Shown: piece after piece, positions 9,211 to 18,023 of the stretch
Layout: each line of letters begins with the position of its first letter
Numbering within the stretch: the first letter of the stretch is position 1
Assembly: GCF_016862975.1 (NCBI RefSeq)
Contig: NZ_BONZ01000051.1
Location: 40,773-104,772 of the forward strand
Source: Rugosimonospora africana
Lineage (GTDB): Bacteria > Actinomycetota > Actinomycetes > Mycobacteriales > Micromonosporaceae
Length of the DNA: 64,000 nt
Direction: 5' to 3'
Position numbers and translations under genes: made by a program
Notes under the pieces: generated by a model
What the model was told of the DNA's origin: nothing
What the model saw: only the letters and a program-made list of their open reading frames with translations
Databases searched by the model: none

Positions 9211-11789
9211 ACCGCACCCACCCGCCGGGCCGCCTCGGCGACCGCCGCGTCCCGTGCCGCGACCGCCTCCTCGCCGGTCAGCGTCCGGTCCGGTGCCCGG
9301 AACGTCAGCTTGTACGCCAGCGACTTGCGCCCCTCGCCCAGTTGCTCCGAGGAGTACACGTCGAACAGCCGTACCGCCTCCAGCAGCGGCCCGGCCCCAC
9401 CGACCAGCGCGTCCTGCACCTCGCCGGCCGGCGTCGCGGCGTCCACCACCAGGGCGACGTCGATCAGCGCCGGCGGGTACGTGGAGAACCTCGGCGCCAC
9501 GATGACCCCGGGCAGCGCCACCGCGTCCAGGTCCAGCTCCATCACCGCGGTACCGCGCGGCAACTCCAGCGCCGCGCACACCGCGGGGTGCAGCTCACCG
9601 GCATAGCCGACCACCGTCTCCGGCTCACCGGGACCGTTGTCCACCAGGATCTCCGCGCACCGGCCCGGGTGCCACGGCGCCTGCTGGCCGGCCCGCACCA
9701 CGGCCCGGGCGCCGGCCGCGTCGAGCACGATCCGGGCCGCCTCGATCGCGTCCGCCCAGGACGCCGGCCTGCCGGCACCCCACCAACCGGCCGGCTCGAC
9801 GTCGCCGACCAGCACCGCGGCCACGTGCCACGGCTGGTGCGGGATCGCCGCATCGGTCGCGGCCAGGTCGGCCTCCGACGGCCGGCTCTCCACGCCTATC
9901 GCCGGCGCGCCGGGCTGCCCCGGCTGGCGCAGGAACACCAGTCCCATCTCATACAGCGCGACGTCCCGCTGGCCCCGGCCGAGGTTGCGCCGCAGCGTCC
10001 CGAACAGGGTGGGCAGCAGCGTGGTACGCAGCAACGGCTCCTCGTCCGAAAGCGGGTTGGTCAGCCGTACCGTGATCCGCCGCGGGTCACCGTCCGGCAG
10101 CCCGAGCGCGTCGAGCACCCCCGGCGACGTGAACGGGTACGACAACGCCTCGACGTACCCGGCCTCGGCCAGCGCCCGACCGACGGAACGGCGGCGCCGC
10201 TGGGAGGCGGTCAACCCGTTACCGGCCGGCGCGACCGGCAGCACGCTGTCGACCTTGTTGTACCCGTCGAGCCGGATGACCTCTTCGACCAGGTCGGCGG
10301 GTTGCAGGAGGTCCGGCCGCCAGGTCGGCGGCGTGACCACCAGCGCCGGTACAGCCGATGGCCCCGGGTCCGCCGGCTGCCCCGGGGACACTTCACAGCC
10401 GATCGCCATCAACAGCTCCGCGACCCGCTGCTCCGGGTACACGATGCCGGCGACCCGGCCGGGCAGCGAGGAGGGCATGACAATCGGGTTCGGCGCCGCC
10501 ACGTGATCGATGTCCAGTACGCCCGGCTCCAGCTGCCCGCCGCCGTACTCGGTCATCAGCGTCACCGCCCGCTGCAGCGCGACCAGCGCCAGCTGCGGGT
10601 CCACGCCCCGCTCCCAGCGCTTGGCCGCCTCGGACAGCAGCCGGTGCCGGCGGGCGGTACGGGAGACCATGACCGGGTCCCAGTGCGCCGCCTCGAACAG
10701 CACGTTGACCGAGTCCGGCTGCATCTCGCTGTTTTCGCCGCCCATGACAGCGGCCAGCGACACCGGCAGCCCGGCGCCCTCCGGCGCCAGCGGGTTGGCC
10801 AGCCCGGTGTCGCAGATGACCATGTCCTCCGGGTCCAGCGCCCGGTCGACGCCGTCCAGCGTGGTCAGCCGCTCACCGGGCAGCGCGCGGCGCACCAGCA
10901 GCGCCCCGGTGAGCCGGTCCGGATCGAACGCGTGCATGGGCTGGCCGAGTTCGAGCATCACGTAGTTGGTGATGTCCACCGGCAGGGAGATCGACCGGAT
11001 ACCGGCCACCGACAGCCGCTGCTTCATCCACTCGGGCGCCTGCGCGGTCGGGTCGATGCCGCGTACCAGCCGGGCGGCGAACCGGTCGCAGCCCACCGTG
11101 TCCCGCACGCTGATCGGATACGGCACCGGATCCGCGGCCGGCGACTGGTCTGGGTCGTCGCGCGGCGTCAGACGCGCCGAGCCAGACTGGTCGTAGTCGA
11201 TGCGCGCCGGATCGCGGAACGGTACGCCGAACGCGTGGGACAGCTCCCGGGCGATGCCGCGTGCCGAGTGGCAGTACCCCCGGTCCGGGGTGATCTCCAC
11301 CTCGACCACGATGTCGTCGAGGCCGACCACGGGCCGCGCCTCGTCGCCCGGCTTCACCCCCGCTGACGGCGGGATCACCATGATGCCGGCGTGGTCGTCG
11401 CCCAGCCCCAGCTCGCGTACCGAACAGATCATCCCGTCCGAGACGTGGTCGTAGGTCTTGCGGGCGGCGATCGCGAAGTTGCCCGGCAGCACGGCGCCCG
11501 GCAGCGCGACGACCACCAGCTGGCCCTCGGCCACGTTCGGGGCGCCACACACGATCCCGCGGGGGTCGGCCTCGCCGACGTCCACCTGGCAGTACCTGAT
11601 CGGCTTCTTGAACTTGGTCAGCAGCTCCGCCGACAGCACCCGGCCGACCACCAGCGGCCCGGCCACCGTGGTCCGGAGGTCGACGATCTCCTCGACCTCC
11701 AGCCCCATCCGCACCAGCGCCTGCTCCAGCGCCTCCGGCTCGGCCGGCACGTCGACGTACTCGCGAAGCCAGGAAACCCCGATCCGCAC
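9195..11789 (-). CDS. pheT: Phenylalanine--tRNA ligase beta subunit
   Basis: Beta chain of the cytoplasmic alpha2-beta2 enzyme that charges tRNA-Phe. At 864 aa it is somewhat longer than the usual 800-830, the excess being Pro/Ala-rich linkers. Parts in order: the N-terminal MRIGVSWLREYVDVP start; the EMAP-like tRNA-binding domain at about 40-150; the B3/B4 editing domain; the B5 domain; and a C-terminal ferredoxin-fold anticodon-binding domain with FDVYSSEQLGEGRKSLAYKL. It starts four bases after the pheS stop, so the two are cotranscribed. Confidence 0.96.
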   Translation of the reverse strand: MRIGVSWLREYVDVPAEPEALEQALVRMGLEVEEIVDLRTTVAGPLVVGRVLSAELLTKFKKPIRYCQVDVGEADPRGIVCGAPNVAEGQLVVVALPGAVLPGNFAIAARKTYDHVSDGMICSVRELGLGDDHAGIMVIPPSAGVKPGDEARPVVGLDDIVVEVEITPDRGYCHSARGIARELSHAFGVPFRDPARIDYDQSGSARLTPRDDPDQSPAADPVPYPISVRDTVGCDRFAARLVRGIDPTAQAPEWMKQRLSVAGIRSISLPVDITNYVMLELGQPMHAFDPDRLTGALLVRRALPGERLTTLDGVDRALDPEDMVICDTGLANPLAPEGAGLPVSLAAVMGGENSEMQPDSVNVLFEAAHWDPVMVSRTARRHRLLSEAAKRWERGVDPQLALVALQRAVTLMTEYGGGQLEPGVLDIDHVAAPNPIVMPSSLPGRVAGIVYPEQRVAELLMAIGCEVSPGQPADPGPSAVPALVVTPPTWRPDLLQPADLVEEVIRLDGYNKVDSVLPVAPAGNGLTASQRRRRSVGRALAEAGYVEALSYPFTSPGVLDALGLPDGDPRRITVRLTNPLSDEEPLLRTTLLPTLFGTLRRNLGRGQRDVALYEMGLVFLRQPGQPGAPAIGVESRPSEADLAATDAAIPHQPWHVAAVLVGDVEPAGWWGAGRPASWADAIEAARIVLDAAGARAVVRAGQQAPWHPGRCAEILVDNGPGEPETVVGYAGELHPAVCAALELPRGTAVMELDLDAVALPGVIVAPRFSTYPPALIDVALVVDAATPAGEVQDALVGGAGPLLEAVRLFDVYSSEQLGEGRKSLAYKLTFRAPDRTLTGEEAVAARDAAVAEAARRVGAVLRGA

Positions 11790-11793
11790 CGGA

Positions 11794-12891
<1,098 letters not shown>

Positions 12892-12906
12892 TTACGGATG
12901 CACGCA

Positions 12907-12963
12907 AGCGGCTCTCAAACGCCTGCCTGTAGCCGCTGGCAAGCTGCGCGGCTCTGCCGCAGC
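12907..12963 (-). other. pheS leader inverted repeats
   Basis: Two potential stem-loops lie 45-110 bases upstream of pheS: AGCGGCT pairing with AGCCGCT across 16 bases, then GCTGCG pairing with CGCAGC. On the minus strand I found no ORF with consecutive Phe codons and no T-box signature, so classical attenuation is not supported. They may be 5' UTR structure only. Confidence 0.35.
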
Positions 12964-13004
12964 CCGTCGGTGTGGGGAGAGAGATCGGTAGGGTCAGCCC
13001 TGCC

Positions 13005-13024
13005 GCCCGCCGACACCGGCGGGC
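13005..13024 (-). terminator. Hairpin after the rRNA methyltransferase gene
   Basis: Perfect 8-bp stem, GCCCGCCG / CGGCGGGC, with a four-base loop, three bases past the stop codon of the upstream minus-strand gene. There is no U-run, which is common in high-GC actinobacteria. It separates the infC-rpmI-rplT-methyltransferase unit from pheS. Confidence 0.6.
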
Positions 13025-13027
13025 TGG

Positions 13028-13888
13028 CTAAACGAGTGGCGGCTTGTCAACACTCGAGGACTCCCGTGGTTTCCGGAGGCCGCCACCGGCGGCCAACGCT
13101 CTGGCTGAAGAGTACAGGCATACCGCTGCCGCCGCAGCCAGGTTCAGGCTCTCCGCGCGGCCGTGGATCGGCACCCGTACCCGGGCGTCGGCCGCCTCCG
13201 CCAACTCCGCCGGCAGCCCGTGCGCCTCCGAGCCGAACAGCCACGCCGCCGGTACGCCCAGTCCACCGGCGTCCGCGAAGGCGTCGAGGTCGGTGTCGCC
13301 GTACGCGTCGGCGGCCAGTACCCGCAGCCCGGCGGCCCGGATCGCGGCCAGCACCGCCGCCGGTTCCCGGTGCCGTACCAGGTCGACGTGGAACAGGCTG
13401 CCGACCGAGGCACGTACGCACTTGCCGTTGTACGGGTCGACCGCGTCCCCGGCGAAGATCACCGCACCCGCTCCGGCCGCGTCAGCGGTGCGCAGCACCG
13501 TACCCGCGTTGCCCGGGTCACGGATGTCGGCCAGCACGGCCACCAGCCGGGGGTCGCGGGCCAGCGCGTCGGGCAGCGGTACGTCGACGAAAGCGCACAC
13601 CGCCACCAGCCCCTGCGGCGCGACCGTCTCGGCGAGCGCGGCCAGCGCGTCCGCGGTGACCGGCGACACCCGCTCGGCCCGGGCGGCCAGTTCCGGGTAC
13701 CGGTCCAGTGCCTCGACCGTGCCGAACAGCTCCAGGATCCGGGGCGCCTCGGCGACGGCCTGCGGCCCCTCGGCGAGGAACCGCCCGGTCGCCTCCCGGT
13801 CGCGGCGGCGCTGCAGGCGCCGGGCAGCAACGACCCGGGGCGTCCGTGTCGTAAACGGATCGACCCCGGGTCGGTACGGTGCGGCCAA
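13028..13888 (-). CDS. TrmH/SpoU-family RNA 2'-O-methyltransferase
   Basis: SPOUT methyltransferase that uses S-adenosylmethionine to 2'-O-methylate rRNA or tRNA. Family signatures are clear: an N-terminal substrate-binding part with FLAEGPQAVAEA; motif 1 LADIRDPGNAGTVLRTADAAG; motif 2 AWLFGSEAHGLP; motif 3 VPIHGRAESLNLAAAAAVCLY near the C terminus. The start is uncertain: the frame is open back into rplT, and the first usable codon after the rplT stop is TTG at 13888 (286 aa). It matches the position of the tsnR-like gene after rplT in mycobacteria. Which nucleotide it modifies is not known. Confidence 0.85.
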   Translation of the reverse strand: MAAPYRPGVDPFTTRTPRVVAARRLQRRRDREATGRFLAEGPQAVAEAPRILELFGTVEALDRYPELAARAERVSPVTADALAALAETVAPQGLVAVCAFVDVPLPDALARDPRLVAVLADIRDPGNAGTVLRTADAAGAGAVIFAGDAVDPYNGKCVRASVGSLFHVDLVRHREPAAVLAAIRAAGLRVLAADAYGDTDLDAFADAGGLGVPAAWLFGSEAHGLPAELAEAADARVRVPIHGRAESLNLAAAAAVCLYSSARALAAGGGLRKPRESSSVDKPPLV

Positions 13889-13893
13889 CCGAC

Positions 13894-14295
13894 TCAGGCG
13901 GCCAGCTCGTCCGTGTCGGACGGCCTGCCGGTACCGGCCGCGACGACGGCGGCACGAGCCACCTCGACGATGCCCGCGAACGCGGCCTCGTCGGTCACCG
14001 CCAGCTCGGCGAGGATCTTGCGGTCCACCTCGACCCCGGCCAGCTTCAGGCCCTGGATGAGGCGGTTGTAGGTCATGCCGTTGGCGCGGGCCGCGGCGTT
14101 GATCCGGGTAATCCACAGCTGGCGGAAGTCGCCCTTGCGGTCGCGACGGTCCCGGTAGGCGTACTGCATCGAGTGCAGCACCTGCTCCTTGGCCTTGCGG
14201 TACAGCCGGGAGCGCTGCCCCCGGTAGCCGCTGGCGGTCTCCAGGACGGTACGGCGCTTCTTCTGGGCGTTGACAGCCCGCTTCACGCGTGCCAC
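13894..14295 (-). CDS. rplT: 50S ribosomal protein L20
   Basis: Large-subunit protein binding 23S rRNA early in assembly. It is 133 aa with the conserved [15 protein letters not shown] start, [16 protein letters not shown], and [24 protein letters not shown]. The C-terminal tail after residue 117 is longer and more acidic than in Bacillus, as is usual in actinobacteria. It is third gene of the infC-rpmI-rplT operon, 30 bases after rpmI. Confidence 0.98.
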   Translation of the reverse strand: MARVKRAVNAQKKRRTVLETASGYRGQRSRLYRKAKEQVLHSMQYAYRDRRDRKGDFRQLWITRINAAARANGMTYNRLIQGLKLAGVEVDRKILAELAVTDEAAFAGIVEVARAAVVAAGTGRPSDTDELAA

Positions 14296-14325
14296 GTCAG
14301 TTCCTCCTCTTGTCCGGGGCGCGCG

Positions 14326-14520
14326 TCAGCGGCCGAGCATCTTCTTGATCCGCGCAGTGTCGACCTTGCTGACCACAACGGTGCCGGTCAGCCGGCGAGT
14401 CTTGGTGGACGACTTCTTCTCCAGCTTGTGTCGCAGCCCAGCCTGCTGGGACACGATCTTCCCGGAGCCGGTCACCTTGACCCGCTTACCCATGCCGGTG
14501 TGGCTCTTCATCTTCGGCAT
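14326..14520 (-). CDS. rpmI: 50S ribosomal protein L35
   Basis: Small 64-residue ribosomal protein with the family start [21 protein letters not shown] and end [11 protein letters not shown]. The frame is open further upstream, but ATG 14520 is the conserved start. It lies 70 bases after infC and 30 before rplT. Confidence 0.97.
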   Translation of the reverse strand: MPKMKSHTGMGKRVKVTGSGKIVSQQAGLRHKLEKKSSTKTRRLTGTVVVSKVDTARIKKMLGR

Positions 14521-14590
14521 TGAACGTATTCCTCCCGATTCGGGCCGCGTCCTACCCCGGCGGCATCCCGCCTGGCGACCCGTGCCTCTT

Positions 14591-15214
14591 CTACTGTTCG
14601 GCCGCGTTCGGCTCTGGCGCGAGGGCGGCCAGATCCCCCGGGTCCACGTCGAGCTCGTCGCGCTCCTTGGTCGCGACACCGCGTGCGGCGGCAGCGGCCT
14701 TTGTGGCCCGGTGCGGGGCGATCACCATGATCATGTTGCGACCGTCCTGCTTCGGCGCGGCCTCGACGAATCCCAGCTCCGAGACTTCCTGGGAGAGCCG
14801 GTCAAGCAGACGACGACCGAGTTCCGGGCGGCTCTGTTCACGGCCGCGGAACATGATCGTCACCTTGACCTTGTCGCCCGCCTTGAGGAACCGCACGACG
14901 TGACCCTTCTTGGTCTCGTAGTCGTGCGAGTCGATCTTCGGGCGGAGCTTCATCTCCTTGATGACGGTCTGTTGCTGGTTGCGCTTGGCCTCGCGCGCTT
15001 TGAGCGCGCTCTCGTACTTGAACTTGCCGAAGTCCATGAGCTTGCACACCGGCGGGCGCGCCATCGGCGCTACCTCAACCAGGTCCAGGTCCACGTCGGC
15101 GGCCAACTGAAGTGCGCGCTCCAGCGGGACGATGCCCACCTGCTCACCCTCCGGGCCGACGAGCCGGACCTCACGAGCCCGGATCTGCTCGTTCACGCGT
15201 GGTTCGACGCTGAT
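14591..15214 (-). CDS. infC: Translation initiation factor IF-3, probable AUC start
   Basis: Binds the 30S subunit, checks start-codon pairing and prevents early 50S joining. Domains in order: the N domain with [14 protein letters not shown] and [17 protein letters not shown], the linker helix [11 protein letters not shown], and the C domain with [23 protein letters not shown] place the start at the ATC ending at 15214 (207 aa). A perfect AAGGAGG lies four bases before it, and an in-frame TAA sits just upstream. The only canonical start is GTG at 15196, six codons in, with no ribosome binding site. Non-AUG infC starts that are discriminated against by IF-3 itself are established in E. coli (AUU). 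If GTG is used the protein has 201 aa. Confidence 0.93.
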   Translation of the reverse strand: MSVEPRVNEQIRAREVRLVGPEGEQVGIVPLERALQLAADVDLDLVEVAPMARPPVCKLMDFGKFKYESALKAREAKRNQQQTVIKEMKLRPKIDSHDYETKKGHVVRFLKAGDKVKVTIMFRGREQSRPELGRRLLDRLSQEVSELGFVEAAPKQDGRNMIMVIAPHRATKAAAAARGVATKERDELDVDPGDLAALAPEPNAAEQ

Positions 15215-15265
15215 GGGGCCTCCTTAGTCAGTTCCCTCTGTCGTCGCGACCGACCCCAAACAGAA

Positions 15266-15287
15266 GGCCCCGGCGTATGCCAGGGCC
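15266..15287 (-). promoter_or_regulatory. infC leader hairpin
   Basis: Strong stem GGCCC-x-GGC / GCC-x-GGGCC with a GTAT loop and one mismatch, 52 bases before the infC ATC. It could be a leader structure or the terminator of the short upstream ORF. I saw no T-run. Confidence 0.4.
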
Positions 15288-15298
15288 CGCTCGACCGG

Positions 15299-15451
15299 TC
15301 AGGCGATCCCCTCGGGGAACGCCGCGTCCGCGGCACTCGCGCCGCGGGCGATGACCGGACCCGGCAGCCGTGGCCACTCGGGTGGGAGCGGGTGCTCCGC
15401 TTGAGGCACCGTGATGATCACGGTGGGTCGACCGTCCAACTGTACCAGCAT
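15299..15451 (-). CDS. Possible small protein upstream of infC (50 aa)
   Basis: ATG at 15451 opens a 50-codon frame beginning MLVQLDGRPTVIITVPQ. Third codon positions are mostly G/C, like real genes here, but there is no convincing ribosome binding site and I do not recognise a family. It would be the only gene in the 297-base stretch between infC and the divergent Uma2 gene and could share the infC transcript. It may be chance. Confidence 0.35.
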   Translation of the reverse strand: MLVQLDGRPTVIITVPQAEHPLPPEWPRLPGPVIARGASAADAAFPEGIA

Positions 15452-15511
15452 GTGGGCCCACCGGCGAACACGCCCGCAGGGCACAATAGGCAGCATCGGA
15501 GGGGGCTGTTC

Positions 15512-16057
15512 GTGACGATCAATCTTGAGTTGCCGGTGTCGCTGCCGATGACCGCCGAGGACTACCAGCGCCTTTCTATCCCGGACGGCGTTCGCATCGA
15601 GCTTTGGAACGGGAGTCTCGACATGTCTGCGGCAGCGCAGATGTACTGGCACTCACACGCCGCACACCGCATCCTCGCGCTCTTCCTCGCCGACGGACGT
15701 GCCGCCTCCTGTGAGACCGGAGTCGTACTGGCGAGCCGGACAGTTCGTAGTCCCGATGTCAGCCGATTCCGTCCCGAATTCCGCCCCGATCCGCGCAATT
15801 CCCAGTTCCCGGCGGCCGGCGTCGATCTGGTCGTGGAGGTTGTGTCTCCCGAGTCGACGGAACGCGATCGGGCTGTGAAGCCCGTGGAGTACGCCGCCGC
15901 CGGCATCCCGGAGTTCTGGCTCGTCGAGGAGGACGAGGAAGACTCCGACGATGCTGTGATCAACATGTTCCGGCTGACCATGAGCCCGACGGGAAAGACT
16001 TACACACTGTTCCGGCAGGTCAATCTGACCGTGCTCGAGGACGCGGAAGACGAGTAG
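15512..16057 (+). CDS. Uma2-family endonuclease-fold protein
   Basis: 181-residue protein of the Uma2 (DUF820) family, a PD-(D/E)xK nuclease fold of unproven role, often found in many copies in cyanobacteria and actinomycetes. Visible: the early LPMTAEDYQRL and GVRIELWNGSL strands, PDVS at 81-84, the active-site run GVDLVVEVVSPES with Asp105 and Glu109, Lys123, and YAAAGIPEFWLV. The GTG at 15512 is preceded by GGAGGGGG at seven bases. It uses more A/T-ending codons than its neighbours, suggesting later acquisition. It lies alone on the plus strand and ends against the PH-domain gene. No toxin partner is visible. Confidence 0.85.
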   Translation: MTINLELPVSLPMTAEDYQRLSIPDGVRIELWNGSLDMSAAAQMYWHSHAAHRILALFLADGRAASCETGVVLASRTVRSPDVSRFRPEFRPDPRNSQFPAAGVDLVVEVVSPESTERDRAVKPVEYAAAGIPEFWLVEEDEEDSDDAVINMFRLTMSPTGKTYTLFRQVNLTVLEDAEDE

Positions 16058-16564
16058 CTATTCGGCGGTGGCCGCGGCCGCGGACTGGTGCGCCGCCAGC
16101 AGGGAGCGCAGCGCCCGCACGGCACCCAGCGCGTACGCCTTGTCCGCCGCCTGTACCGCCATCACCGCGATCACGTTGTCGTCCTGCAGCTCCAGGCTGG
16201 CCCAGGGCGCGCCACGGCCGAACTCGATCGACCGGACCAGGTCCCAGGACAGGTCGTACCCGCCCATCAGGTTGCGCACCCGGATCCCTTGAGCGTCGGC
16301 CTCCACCCGGGGCCGAGTCATCATCAGGATGCCCGCCGCCGCCAGCACCCCCAGACCGATCAGGGCGACCTGGTCGCTGGTCTGGAAGACGCCGGTACCG
16401 CTGTCGGTCTTGCCGTGCAGCCCCACCCCGACGGCGGTGAAGATCACGACAACCGCCGCGGCCATGACCCGGGCGATCACCGTCGCCTTGCGCGGCCGGG
16501 CTCGCACCCCGATCCTCGCGGGAGGAGCGGCTCCGCCGCGCTCGTCTGACTGCGCCTCGCTCAT
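16058..16564 (-). CDS. PH domain-containing membrane protein
   Basis: 168 aa. A basic N-terminal tail is followed by two membrane segments (about 30-48 and 66-84) joined by a short loop. A bacterial PH-like domain then starts at PRVEADAQGIRVRNLMGGYDLSWDLVRSIEF. Proteins of this kind are conserved near hisG in actinobacteria; their function is unknown. The stop directly abuts the Uma2 stop from the opposite strand. Confidence 0.75.
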   Translation of the reverse strand: MSEAQSDERGGAAPPARIGVRARPRKATVIARVMAAAVVVIFTAVGVGLHGKTDSGTGVFQTSDQVALIGLGVLAAAGILMMTRPRVEADAQGIRVRNLMGGYDLSWDLVRSIEFGRGAPWASLELQDDNVIAVMAVQAADKAYALGAVRALRSLLAAHQSAAAATAE

Positions 16565-16591
16565 GTCTAGTCAGTCTGCCACCGGCACCCG

Positions 16592-16661
16592 GCGGGAATC
16601 CGGCGCCCCCGACACGATGCGCGGATCCGGCCCTCGACTCGCAGCGGGAATCCGGCGCCCC
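16592..16661. repeat. 18-bp direct repeat between the PH-domain gene and hisG
   Basis: Perfect 18-bp copies (GCGGGAATCC followed by GGCGCCCC) at 16592-16609 and 16644-16661, with a partial third copy near 16670. The 142-base gap holds nothing else recognisable. Confidence 0.6.
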
Positions 16662-16706
16662 GGCACGCGACGGGATCCGATCACCCCGCCGCGCGCCGGA
16701 GGACGA

Positions 16707-17552
16707 TCAGATCCTGCAGGCGTGCACGTCGGTGACCAGGATCGCCCGGGCACCCAGGTCGTACAGCTCGTCCATGATCCGGTGGACCCCGGTCCGGGCG
16801 ACCATCGCCTGAACCGCGACCCAGCCCTGGCGGTGCAGCGGCGACACCGTGGGCGACTCGATGCCCGGGGTCAGCGCGCTGGCCGCCTCCAGCAGCTCGA
16901 CCCTCACGTCGTACGCGAGCATCACGTACCGGCGGGCCGCCAGGACGCCCTGCAGCCGACGCAGCAGCTGACCGGTCGGACCGTCCCCCGGCCCGCCGAT
17001 GCGGCGCACCAGGACCGCGGTGGACTCCAGGATCGGCTTGCCGAGCGGGGCCAGCCCGGCCTGGCGCAGCGTCTTCCCGGTCTCCACCACGTCGGCGATC
17101 GCGTCGGCGACACCAAGGCGCACCGCGTTCTCGACCGCGCCATCCAGCCGTACGACCTGTGCGGACAGGCCCATCTCGGTCAGGTGCCGGTTGACCACGC
17201 CCGGGTACGCCGTCGCGATCCGCCGGCCGGCCAGCTCGGTGACCTCGTGCAGGCTGTCCACCGGGGCGGCGAACCGGAAGGTGGCCGGCGCGAAGCCGAG
17301 GTCGAGGATCTCCTCGGCCTCACTGCCCGAGTCGACGAGCAGGTCGCGCCCGGTGATGCCCAGGTCGAGATCGCCCGAGCCGACGTACGTGGCGATGTCG
17401 CGCGGGCGCAGATAGAAGAATTCGACGTCGTTGTCCGTGTCGCGGCAGAGCAGGTCGCGATCGTCGACGCGCTGGGAGTAGCCGGCCTCGCGCAGCATGT
17501 CGACGGCCGGTCGGGACAGAGTGCCTTTGTTGGGTACGGCGATGCGAAGCAT
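16707..17552 (-). CDS. hisG: ATP phosphoribosyltransferase (long form)
   Basis: First step of histidine synthesis, joining ATP and PRPP, normally feedback-inhibited by histidine. It is 281 aa, the long hexameric form. N-terminal catalytic domains carry VPNKGTLSRPAVDML and GITGRDLLVDSG; the PRPP loop is GKTLRQAGLAPLGKPI-like; the last 75 residues form the ACT-like regulatory domain (SPTVSPLHRQGWVAVQAMV). It follows hisE by 43 bases, the standard actinobacterial hisE-hisG pair away from the rest of the his genes. Confidence 0.96.
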   Translation of the reverse strand: MLRIAVPNKGTLSRPAVDMLREAGYSQRVDDRDLLCRDTDNDVEFFYLRPRDIATYVGSGDLDLGITGRDLLVDSGSEAEEILDLGFAPATFRFAAPVDSLHEVTELAGRRIATAYPGVVNRHLTEMGLSAQVVRLDGAVENAVRLGVADAIADVVETGKTLRQAGLAPLGKPILESTAVLVRRIGGPGDGPTGQLLRRLQGVLAARRYVMLAYDVRVELLEAASALTPGIESPTVSPLHRQGWVAVQAMVARTGVHRIMDELYDLGARAILVTDVHACRI

Positions 17553-17595
17553 GGGACAAACCTCATCTGGGGAGTCGTGACCGGGACCGGGGCGG

Positions 17596-17859
17596 TCACA
17601 GATGTCGGTACACGTCCTCCAGCTTCAGGTCGAGCGCGAGCATCAGCACCTGAGCGTGGTAGAGCAGCTGGGAGATCTCCTCGGCGGCCCGCTCGGGGCC
17701 CTCATGCTCGGCAGCCATCCAGGACTCGGCCGCCTCTTCGACGACCTTCTTGCCGATCGAGTGGACACCACGGGACAACGCCTCGACGGTCGACGATCCA
17801 GGCGTGCCCGCGGCGGCCTTGGCCGACAGTTCGGCGTACAGCTCCTCGAAGGTCTTCAC
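17596..17859 (-). CDS. hisE: Phosphoribosyl-ATP diphosphatase
   Basis: Hydrolyses PR-ATP to PR-AMP, the second step of histidine synthesis. It is 87 aa from GTG 17859, beginning [16 protein letters not shown], with the MazG-like helical metal site [18 protein letters not shown] and [15 protein letters not shown]. The frame opens 40 codons earlier, but that stretch has no family similarity. hisI is not fused to it. Its leader holds one copy of the dispersed repeat at 17936-17985. Confidence 0.95.
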   Translation of the reverse strand: MKTFEELYAELSAKAAAGTPGSSTVEALSRGVHSIGKKVVEEAAESWMAAEHEGPERAAEEISQLLYHAQVLMLALDLKLEDVYRHL

Positions 17860-17935
17860 GGTGAGCCATTGTCCCAGGCCGGCCTCCCCGATGCCGGTAG
17901 CGGGGCGGCCCGGCGGCACATGGTGAGACGCGCAG

Positions 17936-17985
17936 ACGCCTGAGCGCAGCCGGAGCCGACCTGTGGCGGAGGCGAGCACAGGCCC
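17936..17985. repeat. Dispersed intergenic repeat, copy 1
   Basis: Begins ACGCCTGAGCGCAG and ends CGAGCACAGGCCC around a variable middle. The reverse complement matches the ends of the two copies at 56102-56213. Located in the 164-base hisE leader. Confidence 0.6.
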
Positions 17986-18023
17986 GGCGTCGACGCATCA
18001 TTCACCGGGCGGCCGCGCGGGCG

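Noticed and set aside
14270..15511. Plus-strand frame continuing upstream of the Uma2 gene
   Set aside because: It is antisense to infC and rpmI; the Uma2 homology and ribosome site begin at 15512.
17560..17599. GTG overlapping the hisE stop as a third relay ORF
   Set aside because: The frame does not end at the hisG start but continues out of frame inside hisG.
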